Part shown: piece by piece, positions 7,621 to 14,545 of the stretch
Layout: each line of letters begins with the position of its first letter
How positions within the stretch are numbered: position 1 is the stretch's first letter
NCBI GenBank assembly: GCA_026692885.1
Contig: JAPLNJ010000682.1
Coordinates: forward strand, 1-14,799
DNA from: Planctomycetota bacterium
Lineage (GTDB): Bacteria; Planctomycetota; Planctomycetia; Pirellulales; Pirellulaceae
Length of the DNA: 14,799 nucleotides
Direction: 5' to 3'
Notes under the pieces: generated by a model
Told to the model about the DNA's origin: nothing
The model's database searches: none
The model's input: only the letters and a program-made list of their open reading frames with translations
Translations under genes and position numbers: made by a program

Positions 7621-8757
7621 ATGGCTCCGAAGAAACGCCAAGGCGAGGCCCCGCCGCGTCCAGTGGTGGGCGATCCGAGCGATCCCCAAGGGATGGTCGT
7701 GATGTTGAACCAATTCCTGGACTGGCTGCGAGCACGCAACTACGCAGAACGCACGGTGGAATGTCGCCAAATGTACCTGGCCGAGTTTATCAACTGGGCA
7801 GCGATCCGGGGCGTGGCGCGTCCCAACGAAGTGACGCGGGCCGTGCTCGAACGTTACCAACGTTACTTGTACCACTACCGCAAGAAGAACGACCAGCCGT
7901 TGTCCTTCCGCAGCCAACACAACCGCTTGCTACCGCTGCGCAGTTGGTTCAAATGGCTCACACGCAACCGCCACGTGACCTACAACATGGCGGCAGACCT
8001 GGAGCTGCCCCGACTGGAGCATCGGCTGCCGAAACACGTACTGACGCAAAGTGAGGTGGAAACGGTCATCAACCAGACGAACGTCACCGTGCCGCTGGGG
8101 GTACGCGACCGAGCGATCCTCGAAGTCCTGTACTCGACTGGCATGCGTCGTGTGGAACTGACGGGCTTGCAGCTGTACGACGTGGATGGCGACCGCGGCA
8201 CGGTCATGATTCGCCAGGGCAAAGGCAAGAAGGACCGCATGGTGCCGATCGGACAGCGGGCTTTGTCCTGGATCGACAAGTACACGCGAGAGACCCGTCC
8301 CACGCTGCTGGTCAATCCCAGCGAAACGACGCTGTTCTTGACGGCCGATGGCGTACCACTGGCGAAGAGCTACCTGTCGCAACTCGTCAGTGACTACGTC
8401 ACGACGGCCAACCTCGGCAAGACCGGTTCCTGTCATTTGTTTCGCCACACGATGGCCACGTTGATGCTGGAGGGTGGCGCCGACATTCGGTTCATCCAGG
8501 CCATGTTGGGCCACGCCAACATCAGCACCACGCAGATCTACACGCAGGTCTCAATTCGCCAGTTGAAGCGAATCCACGAGGCCACGCATCCGGCAAAAGC
8601 GGGTCGGGAGGCCGATGACGGACGTCCAGTGGACGCCGTTGAATCGGGGCACGAACTTCCGGAGGGCTCGGCCGAAGATGCTTCATCTTTGGGTGGTGAC
8701 GAAAGCGGCAAACCAAGAACCGATGCCCCGATGGATCACGACGACACGCAGTCGTAG
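7621..8757 (+). CDS. Tyrosine recombinase/integrase, XerC/D-like
   Basis: I prefer ATG 7621: AAGGAG (7605-7610) is 10 bases upstream, while ATG 7612 is only one base from it. The 378-residue product has an N-terminal SAM-like core-binding domain (about 25-125) and a C-terminal catalytic domain (about 140-320) with all six active-site residues visible: Arg176 (STGMR), Lys203 (GKGKKDR), His272 and Arg275 (HLFRH), His298 (LGHANISTT) and nucleophile Tyr307 (IYTQV). The last ~50 residues are an acidic, probably disordered tail absent from XerC/D. It cuts and rejoins DNA at specific sites, so it can integrate or excise this element or resolve its dimers. Unlike the two enzymes upstream it shows no lost catalytic residue. 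It is the last replication-module gene and directly precedes the RHS cassette array. Confidence 0.93.
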   Translation: MAPKKRQGEAPPRPVVGDPSDPQGMVVMLNQFLDWLRARNYAERTVECRQMYLAEFINWAAIRGVARPNEVTRAVLERYQRYLYHYRKKNDQPLSFRSQHNRLLPLRSWFKWLTRNRHVTYNMAADLELPRLEHRLPKHVLTQSEVETVINQTNVTVPLGVRDRAILEVLYSTGMRRVELTGLQLYDVDGDRGTVMIRQGKGKKDRMVPIGQRALSWIDKYTRETRPTLLVNPSETTLFLTADGVPLAKSYLSQLVSDYVTTANLGKTGSCHLFRHTMATLMLEGGADIRFIQAMLGHANISTTQIYTQVSIRQLKRIHEATHPAKAGREADDGRPVDAVESGHELPEGSAEDASSLGGDESGKPRTDAPMDHDDTQS

Positions 8758-8765
8758 TCTTTTTT
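8741..8765 (+). terminator. Weak terminator overlapping the recombinase stop codon
   Basis: ACGAC (8741-8745) and GTCGT (8751-8755) form a short stem that includes the first base of the stop codon; after AGTC a run of six T follows (8760-8765). The stem is only 5 bp, so termination may be partial. Confidence 0.35.
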
Positions 8766-8810
8766 CCCGCGCTGGCTAACCTCCTCGTCTTCGCCAGTTC
8801 CCTTCTCAAC

Positions 8811-8873
8811 TGCCTGGGCGACCCGTTTTGGCGGTTCACGGCGTCGCCCAGGGCAGCAGAAAAATATCTGCTG
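8811..8873. repeat. Two overlapping hairpins after the recombinase gene
   Basis: TGCCTGGGCGAC (8811-8822) pairs with GTCGCCCAGGGCA (8843-8855) with one bulged base. Next to it CAGCAGA (8854-8860) pairs with TCTGCTG (8867-8873) around AAAATA. They lie just past an intact recombinase gene and before the first cassette boundary, so an attachment-site or terminator role is conceivable. Confidence 0.5.
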
Positions 8874-8916
8874 TTGCTCTCGCATTGATCTCAATCGGCG
8901 CGGTACAATTCCGGTT

Positions 8917-8956
8917 GCAGTCCCGATGGCGACTGCCCGCTCTTTGACAATCCGAC
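8917..8956 (+). repeat. Cassette boundary element 1 (hairpin + TCTTTGACAAT motif)
   Basis: GCAGTC (8917-8922) pairs with GACTGC (8931-8936), then CCGC and TCTTTGACAATCCG (from 8941). This is the most diverged copy of the element seen at 10710, 12745 and 14380. It marks the left edge of the array, about 160 bases after the recombinase stop. Confidence 0.55.
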
Positions 8957-8977
8957 ATCCAGCTCCTGATTCCGCGC

Positions 8978-9982
8978 GTGCGCCACGTGCAAATCCGAAA
9001 AGGGGGTCACGTCGCCACTGGCCGGAATTCCCTGTACGCCTGTTCCGCGACCTTCGCTGAAACTTGGTCCCGCCCTAAGGCCAGCGTCGCTCCGAAGTAC
9101 GGCAGTGCTTACGGCGGAGCGCGAAGGTTCAATCGTGTTGATCCGTTCGGCGGGAACCGTAATGATCCGCTAAGCCTGCACAAGTACGCATATGTGCACG
9201 GCGATCCGGTCATGGGCGCTGATCCAACCGGGTTAATGACGATGTCCGAAGGACTCGCCACCATGACAGTGCGAGCGGCACTTGTAAGTACGCTCGCGCT
9301 TACGGCCTGGCGAATTGGCGGAGCAGCCCTCATTTCTGGCCTTACCGGAAGGTATCCAGATGCATTGGCGTTTGGTGGCTACCTTTCAAGTGGGCTAGGT
9401 AGTCTGACGCACACGATCGGCGGAATTGAAATAACTCTTGACCCAGCCCGCCACGAGGCCGAAGTTGCCATCTTCGGTGGTTGGGAACCTTCCCTTGGGC
9501 TTGGCCCCCCCGATCCGCACGCGCTTATTTCAAACACCTCAGGGTTTGCGGGACTCTGGTCGCAAATCAGAGCCCATACGGAGTGGGGTTTCTTCGAAGC
9601 ATGGGAATGGCATGCTCCCGCGGCAAAAGGGTGGCTTCCTAGACCGCTGTTTTCCCTGCAAGGAGTGTCATTCGCCGGTTACTTTACTGGTATCGAACAT
9701 GTTCCGGATGACGGCACGGTGATTTACATCAACGGGACGAGTAGTAATCGCGATTACAGCCTTTTTGGAATACTAGGCGGGACGTTTTCACTTACGACGT
9801 TCAATATACCAGACGAAGGTGCCTACATCGCTCTAGCCACAGCGCTGGAGACATCCTTCACTTGGTGGACGGCCTACCAACTACCTGGAATCCCTTCTCT
9901 GGGAGCGTCGATCATAGCAGCTGGCCCTTCGGCGGCACTCGCCGGCGCGAGCGTTGGCTTCTGGGTTGATCAGAAATGGTGA
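8978..9982 (+). CDS. Orphan RHS core + hydrophobic C-terminal toxin candidate (cassette 1)
   Basis: The RHS-associated core (FNRVDPFGGN...SLHKYAYVHGDPV...DPTG) is encoded at 9128-9232, preceded by shared repeat sequence. The listed GTG (8978) has no ribosome site, and no YD repeats precede it, so this is the detached 3' end of an rhs gene, not a complete one. The unique domain after DPTG (about 250 residues) starts with a hydrophobic stretch (MTVRAALVSTLALTAW), has a Trp/Gly-rich middle (about GWEPSLGLG to GYFTGIEHVPDDGTVIYINGT) and a second hydrophobic stretch near the end (LGASIIAAGPSAALAGASVG). I do not recognise the toxin fold. In RHS systems this region is released as the effector. The following gene is an integral membrane protein, which suggests that the effector acts in the membrane or periplasm; this is inference. 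Confidence 0.65.
   Translation: MRHVQIRKGGHVATGRNSLYACSATFAETWSRPKASVAPKYGSAYGGARRFNRVDPFGGNRNDPLSLHKYAYVHGDPVMGADPTGLMTMSEGLATMTVRAALVSTLALTAWRIGGAALISGLTGRYPDALAFGGYLSSGLGSLTHTIGGIEITLDPARHEAEVAIFGGWEPSLGLGPPDPHALISNTSGFAGLWSQIRAHTEWGFFEAWEWHAPAAKGWLPRPLFSLQGVSFAGYFTGIEHVPDDGTVIYINGTSSNRDYSLFGILGGTFSLTTFNIPDEGAYIALATALETSFTWWTAYQLPGIPSLGASIIAAGPSAALAGASVGFWVDQKW
9032..9232 (+). repeat. Shared cassette repeat, copy 1 (RHS core)
   Basis: Direct repeat of ~200 bases running from CTGTACGCC to the DPTG codons. Best conserved are GCGCGAAGGTTCAATCG (9119-9135) and the segment encoding LHKYxYVHG. Other copies: 10915-11117, 12938-13137, 14574-14773. Relative to copy 4 it carries one extra base just before the core. 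Confidence 0.8.
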
Positions 9983-10010
9983 TCTAGCACTTTCGAAGGC
10001 ACCGAAAGCC

Positions 10011-10604
10011 GTGTCAAACGTGGTGAATCGAGAAGAACTTGCGCTTGCGTACTGGGGCAGCGTCGTTGTGGGAAACGCGACGACGGCGGCTCTTTGCGTC
10101 GTGGGCTCGCTCCTTGTGCTCGACATGCAGCTTGATTTGCATGTCAAGATCATCAGCGTGAACCGGGTTAGCGGGCCACTTCTGTTGATTTTCCTCTTCT
10201 GGTCCGAGTGGTTGCTAGCGGCAGTCGTCAGACGGTCTGGCGCCCAGTTTCCCATCGGCAGTAGAGTTTCATGCCTTCTTGGCTTGACTTACTTCCTTCT
10301 CTTCGTCTTCATGTGGAGGTTCGCACGATCTCAATTCGCGACATACCTTGACCACTTGGACTCCTTGTATCCCACTCGCAGCCCAGGCTATTCAACCGAA
10401 CGTTTTGATTACGCCTCCGGGTTATTGTGTCTTTATGGTCATCTTTTTATTCGGGCATCCCTGAAACTCTGGTGTGTCGTTGCTGCTTGCCACGGGGCGC
10501 AGGACGCCGCAACGACGACAGCTGCTCAGCCCGGAGACTCAGGAACTTCGGGCATGAAGCCCGATGCGTCCACCAACGAAGAAGAAATGCGGCGGGGCGG
10601 ATAA
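10011..10604 (+). CDS. Putative membrane immunity protein of cassette 1
   Basis: I chose GTG 10011, 28 bases after the toxin stop, over an in-frame TTG (9954) inside the toxin gene; AAGG (9996-9999) is a weak ribosome site. The 197-residue product has four likely membrane helices: about WGSVVVGNATTAALCVVGSL, PLLLIFLFWSEWLLAAVV, CLLGLTYFLLFVFMW and GLLCLYGHLFIRASLKLWCV. A polar tail rich in Ala, Thr, Ser and Glu follows. It is unlike any family I can name. The position straight after an orphan RHS C-terminal domain, same strand, is where cognate immunity genes lie in rhs, cdi and other polymorphic toxin loci. A multi-span immunity protein would fit an effector that attacks the inner membrane. 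Confidence 0.6.
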   Translation: MSNVVNREELALAYWGSVVVGNATTAALCVVGSLLVLDMQLDLHVKIISVNRVSGPLLLIFLFWSEWLLAAVVRRSGAQFPIGSRVSCLLGLTYFLLFVFMWRFARSQFATYLDHLDSLYPTRSPGYSTERFDYASGLLCLYGHLFIRASLKLWCVVAACHGAQDAATTTAAQPGDSGTSGMKPDASTNEEEMRRGG

Positions 10605-10709
10605 ATGGGGCAGATAATTGGTGCTGGGAGACGCGTGCAAGTCTGCTCACCATATACGGCAGCCCGACTCGTCACCTGACGCGCGAAAGGGCGAGACGAC
10701 TCGACGCGA

Positions 10710-10752
10710 GCGGCGAGCATTTTGCCGCAGATTGTTCTTTGACAATTCGGTG
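10710..10752 (+). repeat. Cassette boundary element 2
   Basis: GCGGC (10710-10714) pairs with GCCGC (10724-10728); AGATTG and TTCTTTGACAATTCGGTG (10735-10752) follow. Inside it ATTGT (10731-10735) and ACAAT (10742-10746) form a second small inverted repeat. A GC hairpin followed by a T-rich stretch could terminate the upstream immunity transcript. TTGACA looks like a -35 box, but no -10 is found at the right distance. Confidence 0.65.
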
Positions 10753-10844
10753 CCCGACCCGATCCGCCGCGCCCGCCCGGCGGCGGCCATCTCGGCAGCT
10801 GTGCCCTCATGGGTAATTAGCAATCGCCCCCACATCCATCGCCG

Positions 10845-11876
10845 GTGAGGGGGCGTGCGCGGTGCGATACGCACTCGGAAGAAATGGTCTACCGAGGTGT
10901 TACTCCAAAAACTGCTGGACGCCTGTTCCTTACCTGGCCGCGCAAGTCCTTGCCGCTCTACGCCGATCGTCGCTCTGAACCGCGGTGGCTTCTATGGCGG
11001 GCGCGAAGGTTCAATCGCAGTGATCCGTTCACCAACCCTCCGCTCGCGGACCCGCTGAGCCTGCACAAGTACTTGTATGTCCATAGCGATGGCATCAACT
11101 TCAATGATCCATCGGGACAGTTCGAGGGTCTAGTCGGGACCATGAACGTCAGTGCGATTCGAGCCAACTTGGGAAGCATGCAAGGCGACATTGGCGCCAA
11201 AGTGGCCGAAGCGGTAGCTGCCGTTGCAAGCGGCGCGACCGCGACTTCAGCGCTGATTGGTTTGCTCGGCGCAGACTTGGCCCGTCTCGGGCTTCCCATG
11301 TTCGCGAAGGCGCTTGGCATGGCCCTAGGCACTTTTCAAAAAGGCATGCGTTCAATCGGCCGGATTCTACCTCGAACGGCCAGCGACAAGGTGGTATTGC
11401 CAGGGATCTTCGGTTTCACTGGCGACGCTGTGGAACGGCTGTTTGATAAGAGCCTCGCGAGCCAGATCAACGTCGGCTCAGCCAAAACACTCAAGCGTGA
11501 ACTGGAAAGCCTCTACGGCTTTGCAAGTGGATCATTGGACAACATTGAGGCGCAAATCCACCACGTCATTCCTCAGTCGTTCAAGACCGATGCGTTGCTA
11601 AAGAAGCTCGGCTTTAACGTAGACGCCGCGCTTAACGCTCTCCCATTGCGAGAAGCAAAGCACCTCGGATCACACCCAAACTATAATAGCGCAATCAAGA
11701 AGGTGCTCGACGAAATCAAGCAATCCAAAGTCTCCATCGGAGAGCAACGCGAGTTAGTCCTTGAGACCATCGCCAATGCGACAACGGCAATTCTTGATGG
11801 CATGTCGGTGCGGAAGACGTCGGGGTCTATCAGTGTTGACGAGTGGTATAGTGCAATCAAGCCGATGCTTCTATAG
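10845..11876 (+). CDS. Orphan RHS core + AHH/HNH-Endo VII nuclease toxin (cassette 2)
   Basis: The frame opens at GTG 10845 without a ribosome site; ATG 10884 (preceded by GGAAG) is an alternative. The core FNRSDPF...LHKYLYVHSDG...DPSG ends at 11117. A helical, Ala/Gly-rich linker follows (AKVAEAVAAVASGATATSAL), then the toxin domain. IHHVIPQSF (His-His codons 11559-11564), a later LKKLGFNVDAALNALPL and HPNYNSAI (from 11673) match the layout of the AHH family of the HNH/Endo VII nuclease superfamily: an xHH motif with a general-base His, an Asn in the middle and an HP.Y element. Such toxins cut DNA or RNA in the target cell. All the motif residues I can recognise are present, so the domain looks active. 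No RHS shell (YD repeats) is encoded upstream. Confidence 0.75.
   Translation: MRGRARCDTHSEEMVYRGVTPKTAGRLFLTWPRKSLPLYADRRSEPRWLLWRARRFNRSDPFTNPPLADPLSLHKYLYVHSDGINFNDPSGQFEGLVGTMNVSAIRANLGSMQGDIGAKVAEAVAAVASGATATSALIGLLGADLARLGLPMFAKALGMALGTFQKGMRSIGRILPRTASDKVVLPGIFGFTGDAVERLFDKSLASQINVGSAKTLKRELESLYGFASGSLDNIEAQIHHVIPQSFKTDALLKKLGFNVDAALNALPLREAKHLGSHPNYNSAIKKVLDEIKQSKVSIGEQRELVLETIANATTAILDGMSVRKTSGSISVDEWYSAIKPMLL
10915..11117 (+). repeat. Shared cassette repeat, copy 2 (RHS core)
   Basis: Starts CTGGACGCCTGTTCC and ends at the DPSG codons. GCGCGAAGGTTCAATCG lies at 11001-11017. This copy is 203 bases. The stretch before the core (TTCTATGGCGGGCGCGAAGG) is nearly the same as in copy 3. 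Confidence 0.8.
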
Positions 11877-11887
11877 GGGGAGCTGTC

Positions 11888-12475
11888 ATGTGTACGCTCG
11901 ATACGAATCTAGCAACGACGCTTATCGATGAAGTGGTCGAATGGGCGCGATCGGATACGTTGTTTGTCCAGAAGGAAATGGCTGGGCAACTCGAACGCCA
12001 ATTCGGTATGGAGAAGATATCGTGTGTCATCAAGGACGGCCGGGACTTCCTACGCGCGATTGACGTTACGAATGAGCAAACGTCCTATCAAGAGTTGGAT
12101 GAGATTATCGAACAAATCGAATCCTATTATAGGACGGTGGACTCCTTTAGCCCCCTGGACTTTAGTCATTCAATTATTGACAAGGTATCAGCAGCCTGTG
12201 AGTCGGTTGGTAAACAATCCAGCGTAAGGCAACTCGCCGAAGCGATGACTTCAATCGAGCGAAGATGTGGTGGAATTGACGAGATGTCCGCGCACATAGC
12301 CACGACGGTCGCGCGTCACCTTTCAGCCGTGATCTACGCACGGGCCTTGACGTTAAGCAGACGGTATGGACCCACTGAGATGGTCTTCCTTGCGTACCGA
12401 AAGGGGTTGTTTCCGTTCGGATGGAGTTGGGAGAATGCGGAGGTCTTGTGTGTTGACCCGAGCCGTGTCGGGTGA
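11888..12475 (+). CDS. Putative immunity protein to the AHH nuclease (cassette 2)
   Basis: ATG 11888 lies 11 bases after the toxin stop, with GGGGAG overlapping and following that stop codon at a 5-6-base spacing: a good site and a tightly coupled pair. The 195-residue product is soluble and helix-rich, with an acidic middle (QELDEIIEQIESYY) and a Trp/Phe-rich end (FPFGWSWENAEVL). I recognise no named immunity family. Acidic surfaces are common in proteins that neutralise nucleases by blocking the active site, so the role follows from position and charge. In its first 120 bases I count 62 G+C, visibly below the recombinase gene (41 of 60 in one line), consistent with acquisition from elsewhere. 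Confidence 0.65.
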   Translation: MCTLDTNLATTLIDEVVEWARSDTLFVQKEMAGQLERQFGMEKISCVIKDGRDFLRAIDVTNEQTSYQELDEIIEQIESYYRTVDSFSPLDFSHSIIDKVSAACESVGKQSSVRQLAEAMTSIERRCGGIDEMSAHIATTVARHLSAVIYARALTLSRRYGPTEMVFLAYRKGLFPFGWSWENAEVLCVDPSRVG

Positions 12476-12937
12476 CAGCGAGGCGTCGATTACCACGAGG
12501 ACGCTACGGCAGCCGAAACGACAGTGGGCGCGCGTGCGTAGTTTCCAGGCGGGGTTGCGGCCCGGTCAGTTCTGTTGCGACGGATGGTGTCGCCACCGGT
12601 GAAGCGGGAATGGGGATGGAAAGGTGCAGGCACCAAATATGGCGAATGTGGGACGACCGGCGTGGCCGGGTCCCGACGCACAATAGCTCCTCCGAGGAGC
12701 TGACCTGGGGCGTGATCCCCTCGCAGGCGAACAAGGGGACGTGAGCGGCACTCAGGCCGCGGCAGTTCTTTGATAATTCGGTGACGGAAAGCAGGCTGCT
12801 TCGCCGGCTGCATCCATGCGCCCGGCGGATCGTCTCCACTGGACGGCCGCTCGTCCCGCCGCGACGAAACCAAGTCCTCCGCCAAGTCTTGTGCAATTCC
12901 GAGAAAGTGCTCTATCGCGTCCCGCTTTCCAGAAAGA
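12476..12937. other. Gene-free spacer between cassettes 2 and 3
   Basis: No convincing frame. It holds a perfect palindrome AGCTCCTCCGAGGAGCT (12685-12701), a GGTGC/GCACC mini-hairpin near 12623, and boundary element 3 (12745-12783). The last ~150 bases are the variable spacer between boundary element and shared repeat; the equivalent spacers in cassettes 2 and 4 have about the same length but little obvious identity. Confidence 0.5.
12745..12783 (+). repeat. Cassette boundary element 3
   Basis: GCGGC (12745-12749) pairs with GCCGC (12756-12760), then GGCAG and TTCTTTGATAATTCGGTG (12766-12783), one base different from copies 2 and 4. It sits about 270 bases past the cassette 2 immunity stop. 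Confidence 0.65.
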
Positions 12938-13137
12938 CTGTACGCCCGTTCCCCGCAGCTTTGCGCAACTCCTTGCCGCCTTGACGGAACCGTGGCCCTA
13001 TATTTCATCGGCGTTTATGGCGGGCGCGAAGGTTCAATCGCCTGGATCCCTTCTTCGGGCACGTCCAAGATCCGTTGACGCTCCACAGGTTTCTCTATGC
13101 CCGCGGGGATGGGGTGAACTACAGTGATCCGACAGGC
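12938..13137 (+). repeat. Shared cassette repeat, copy 3 (RHS core)
   Basis: Runs from CTGTACGCCCGTTCC to the DPTG codons. GCGCGAAGGTTCAATCG lies at 13024-13040. An in-frame TGA at 12982-12984 interrupts its upstream part, so only the core portion can be translated in the toxin frame. Confidence 0.8.
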
Positions 13138-13803
13138 AAAGACTTTACGCTGGGCGGTTGCATGGCAACGGGCGCAATCATCGGCGGACTAGCTGGCATG
13201 GTCGGCGGTGCGGCAGTCGGCGCATATTCCTCGGGGCAGCTTCTGAGTTTCAAGACCTTGGAATACGGGTTGATTGGACTGGTCGGCGGGGCCGCTGCCG
13301 GTGCCCTCGTCGGGGCGTCGGTGTTCTTCGGTCCCCAAATGGTCAGTTTTCTGATCGGGAGGGGGAGTTTCTCCGTCACGCTGAAATTGGCATTCCGCCA
13401 CACAATCTCCGACCGCATCCTCTGGACCGGCTTCGCTCTGGGAGCGGTGGCAGGGCTGCTAAATCCGGAACTGAAGGCACCGATCTTATCAAGCGCGACA
13501 TGGTGGAGCATAGACCGGAATCTCCGGTTCCTTACCGGTCTTGAGGTGGCAACGAGGCAGATCACGACGAGCTTCGGGCCTGCCGTGGCAGATGCCGTTC
13601 TGAAGCTCTCAAGGGCCTACCGGGGCGGGACATTTTGGGCGATGAAATTCACGGCGGGCTTCACCATTGGCACGGTCTGTGGATATACCGCCAGACAGGT
13701 CTACGATTTGGCGAACGAACTCACCGGTTGGGCAAACGAGGCCGTCGCAGGCGGCGGCCCTGGCGACGACGCGATTGCGGACGGCTTTCTGGAACAAGAT
13801 TGA
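13075..13803 (+). CDS. Orphan RHS core + Gly-rich hydrophobic toxin candidate (cassette 3)
   Basis: The toxin frame is open from 12985 and encodes the core FNRLDPFFGHVQDPLTLHRF...DPTG from 13033. The only start-like codon is TTG 13075, which is really the Leu of DPL inside the core, so no true start is seen. The domain after DPTG (about 220 residues) is strongly hydrophobic at first, with glycine-zipper-like runs (GAIIGGLAGMVGGAAVGAYS and GLIGLVGGAAAGALVGASV). A later WTGFALGAVAGLL and a helical end (TARQVYDLANELTGW) follow. Glycine-zipper segments occur in pore-forming or membrane-translocating parts of RHS and CDI effectors, so part of this may be the pre-toxin translocation region. I do not recognise a catalytic motif. 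Confidence 0.6.
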   Translation: MTLHRFLYARGDGVNYSDPTGKDFTLGGCMATGAIIGGLAGMVGGAAVGAYSSGQLLSFKTLEYGLIGLVGGAAAGALVGASVFFGPQMVSFLIGRGSFSVTLKLAFRHTISDRILWTGFALGAVAGLLNPELKAPILSSATWWSIDRNLRFLTGLEVATRQITTSFGPAVADAVLKLSRAYRGGTFWAMKFTAGFTIGTVCGYTARQVYDLANELTGWANEAVAGGGPGDDAIADGFLEQD

Positions 13804-13864
13804 GGCAGTTTTGTTGAACGACCCGGCGCGGCACACTCGCAAAGATAGAAGACGGAGGCTCACG

Positions 13865-14293
13865 TTGGCAAAGGACCAGCGCAGCGCATTCGAAGAACGG
13901 GTCCCCATGTCAGACCAGTTGTTCCTGGCGAAGATCGACGCCACTGGCGGCGATGCGGGTGTTCTCTTGGCAATTCGTAACGCGATGGCCGAATCTTGCG
14001 CGTTGCATGCCGAGTCGATTTATGACGACGACGAGTGTGATACACTCTGCAGCTTGAGCCCCTTTGGATGGGATCCGACGCCGCTCCAATGCGAGTTAGA
14101 ACGACTGCTTGGCACATCCTTGCCCGATGAGCTTGCCGCCGTGTTCCCAATTCCCGGCGGTTGGAAGTTCATCTGGTGGGATGGCGGCATACGGTTTCTC
14201 AGATGGAAACGAGAGAACCCCAATGCTGTGACGTTCGGCGGCTGGGCGAAGGCAATACTACTCCTTCTAAGAGAGCGCGGTTTGATCGGCTAA
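13865..14293 (+). CDS. Putative immunity protein of cassette 3
   Basis: TTG 13865 is preceded by GGAGG at a 6-base spacing and starts 61 bases after the toxin stop. ATG 13907 in the same frame lacks a ribosome site but is possible, and an open frame extends upstream over the toxin end. From TTG the product has 142 residues, soluble, with an acidic patch (YDDDECD), FGWDPTPLQCELERLLG and a Trp-rich stretch (PGGWKFIWWDGGIRFLRW). No family recognised. The place is that of a cognate immunity gene. It does not look like a membrane protein although its partner is hydrophobic, so the neutralised activity may be cytoplasmic. Confidence 0.55.
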   Translation: MAKDQRSAFEERVPMSDQLFLAKIDATGGDAGVLLAIRNAMAESCALHAESIYDDDECDTLCSLSPFGWDPTPLQCELERLLGTSLPDELAAVFPIPGGWKFIWWDGGIRFLRWKRENPNAVTFGGWAKAILLLLRERGLIG

Positions 14294-14379
14294 GTTGCCA
14301 TAGAAGAAGCCGAAAAGCACAGGGAATAGGGTCAAGACTTGACGCTTGATGAGTGACGGGACAGGACACGTCGAAACGA

Positions 14380-14422
14380 GCGGCGGCCAGACCGCCGCGG
14401 ATTGTTCTTTGACAATTCGGTG
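14380..14422 (+). repeat. Cassette boundary element 4
   Basis: GCGGCG (14380-14385) pairs perfectly with CGCCGC (14393-14398) around GCCAGAC; GGATTG and TTCTTTGACAATTCGGTG (14405-14422) follow. The last 18 bases are identical to element 2, about 3.7 kb away. The hairpin plus T-rich stretch comes 86 bases after the cassette 3 immunity stop. Confidence 0.65.
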
Positions 14423-14545
14423 ACCGAGGCGGGCATTCAGTCTGTTGGACATCAGCTAACGGAGAAGGCGTGTCTGCCCGCGAGCCCAGGATGTGCACCG
14501 TTGTAAAGGCGAACCGCGGCCCTCTCGCGCAGACACCAAAATTAG

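Noticed and set aside
8917..8936. GCAGTCCCGATGGCGACTGC as a CRISPR repeat
   Set aside because: Only one copy with this sequence is present, there are no regularly spaced repeats, and no cas genes lie nearby. The Cas4-like protein alone is not evidence for CRISPR.
10735..10752. TTGACA in the boundary element as a -35 promoter box
   Set aside because: No acceptable -10 box lies 16-19 bases downstream in any of the four copies. The motif may still act with another sigma factor, but that is not supported.
12504..13008. Minus-strand frames of 172 and 130 codons between cassettes 2 and 3
   Set aside because: Arg/Pro/Ser-rich products without ribosome sites, overlapping each other and the boundary element; chance frames in GC-rich DNA.
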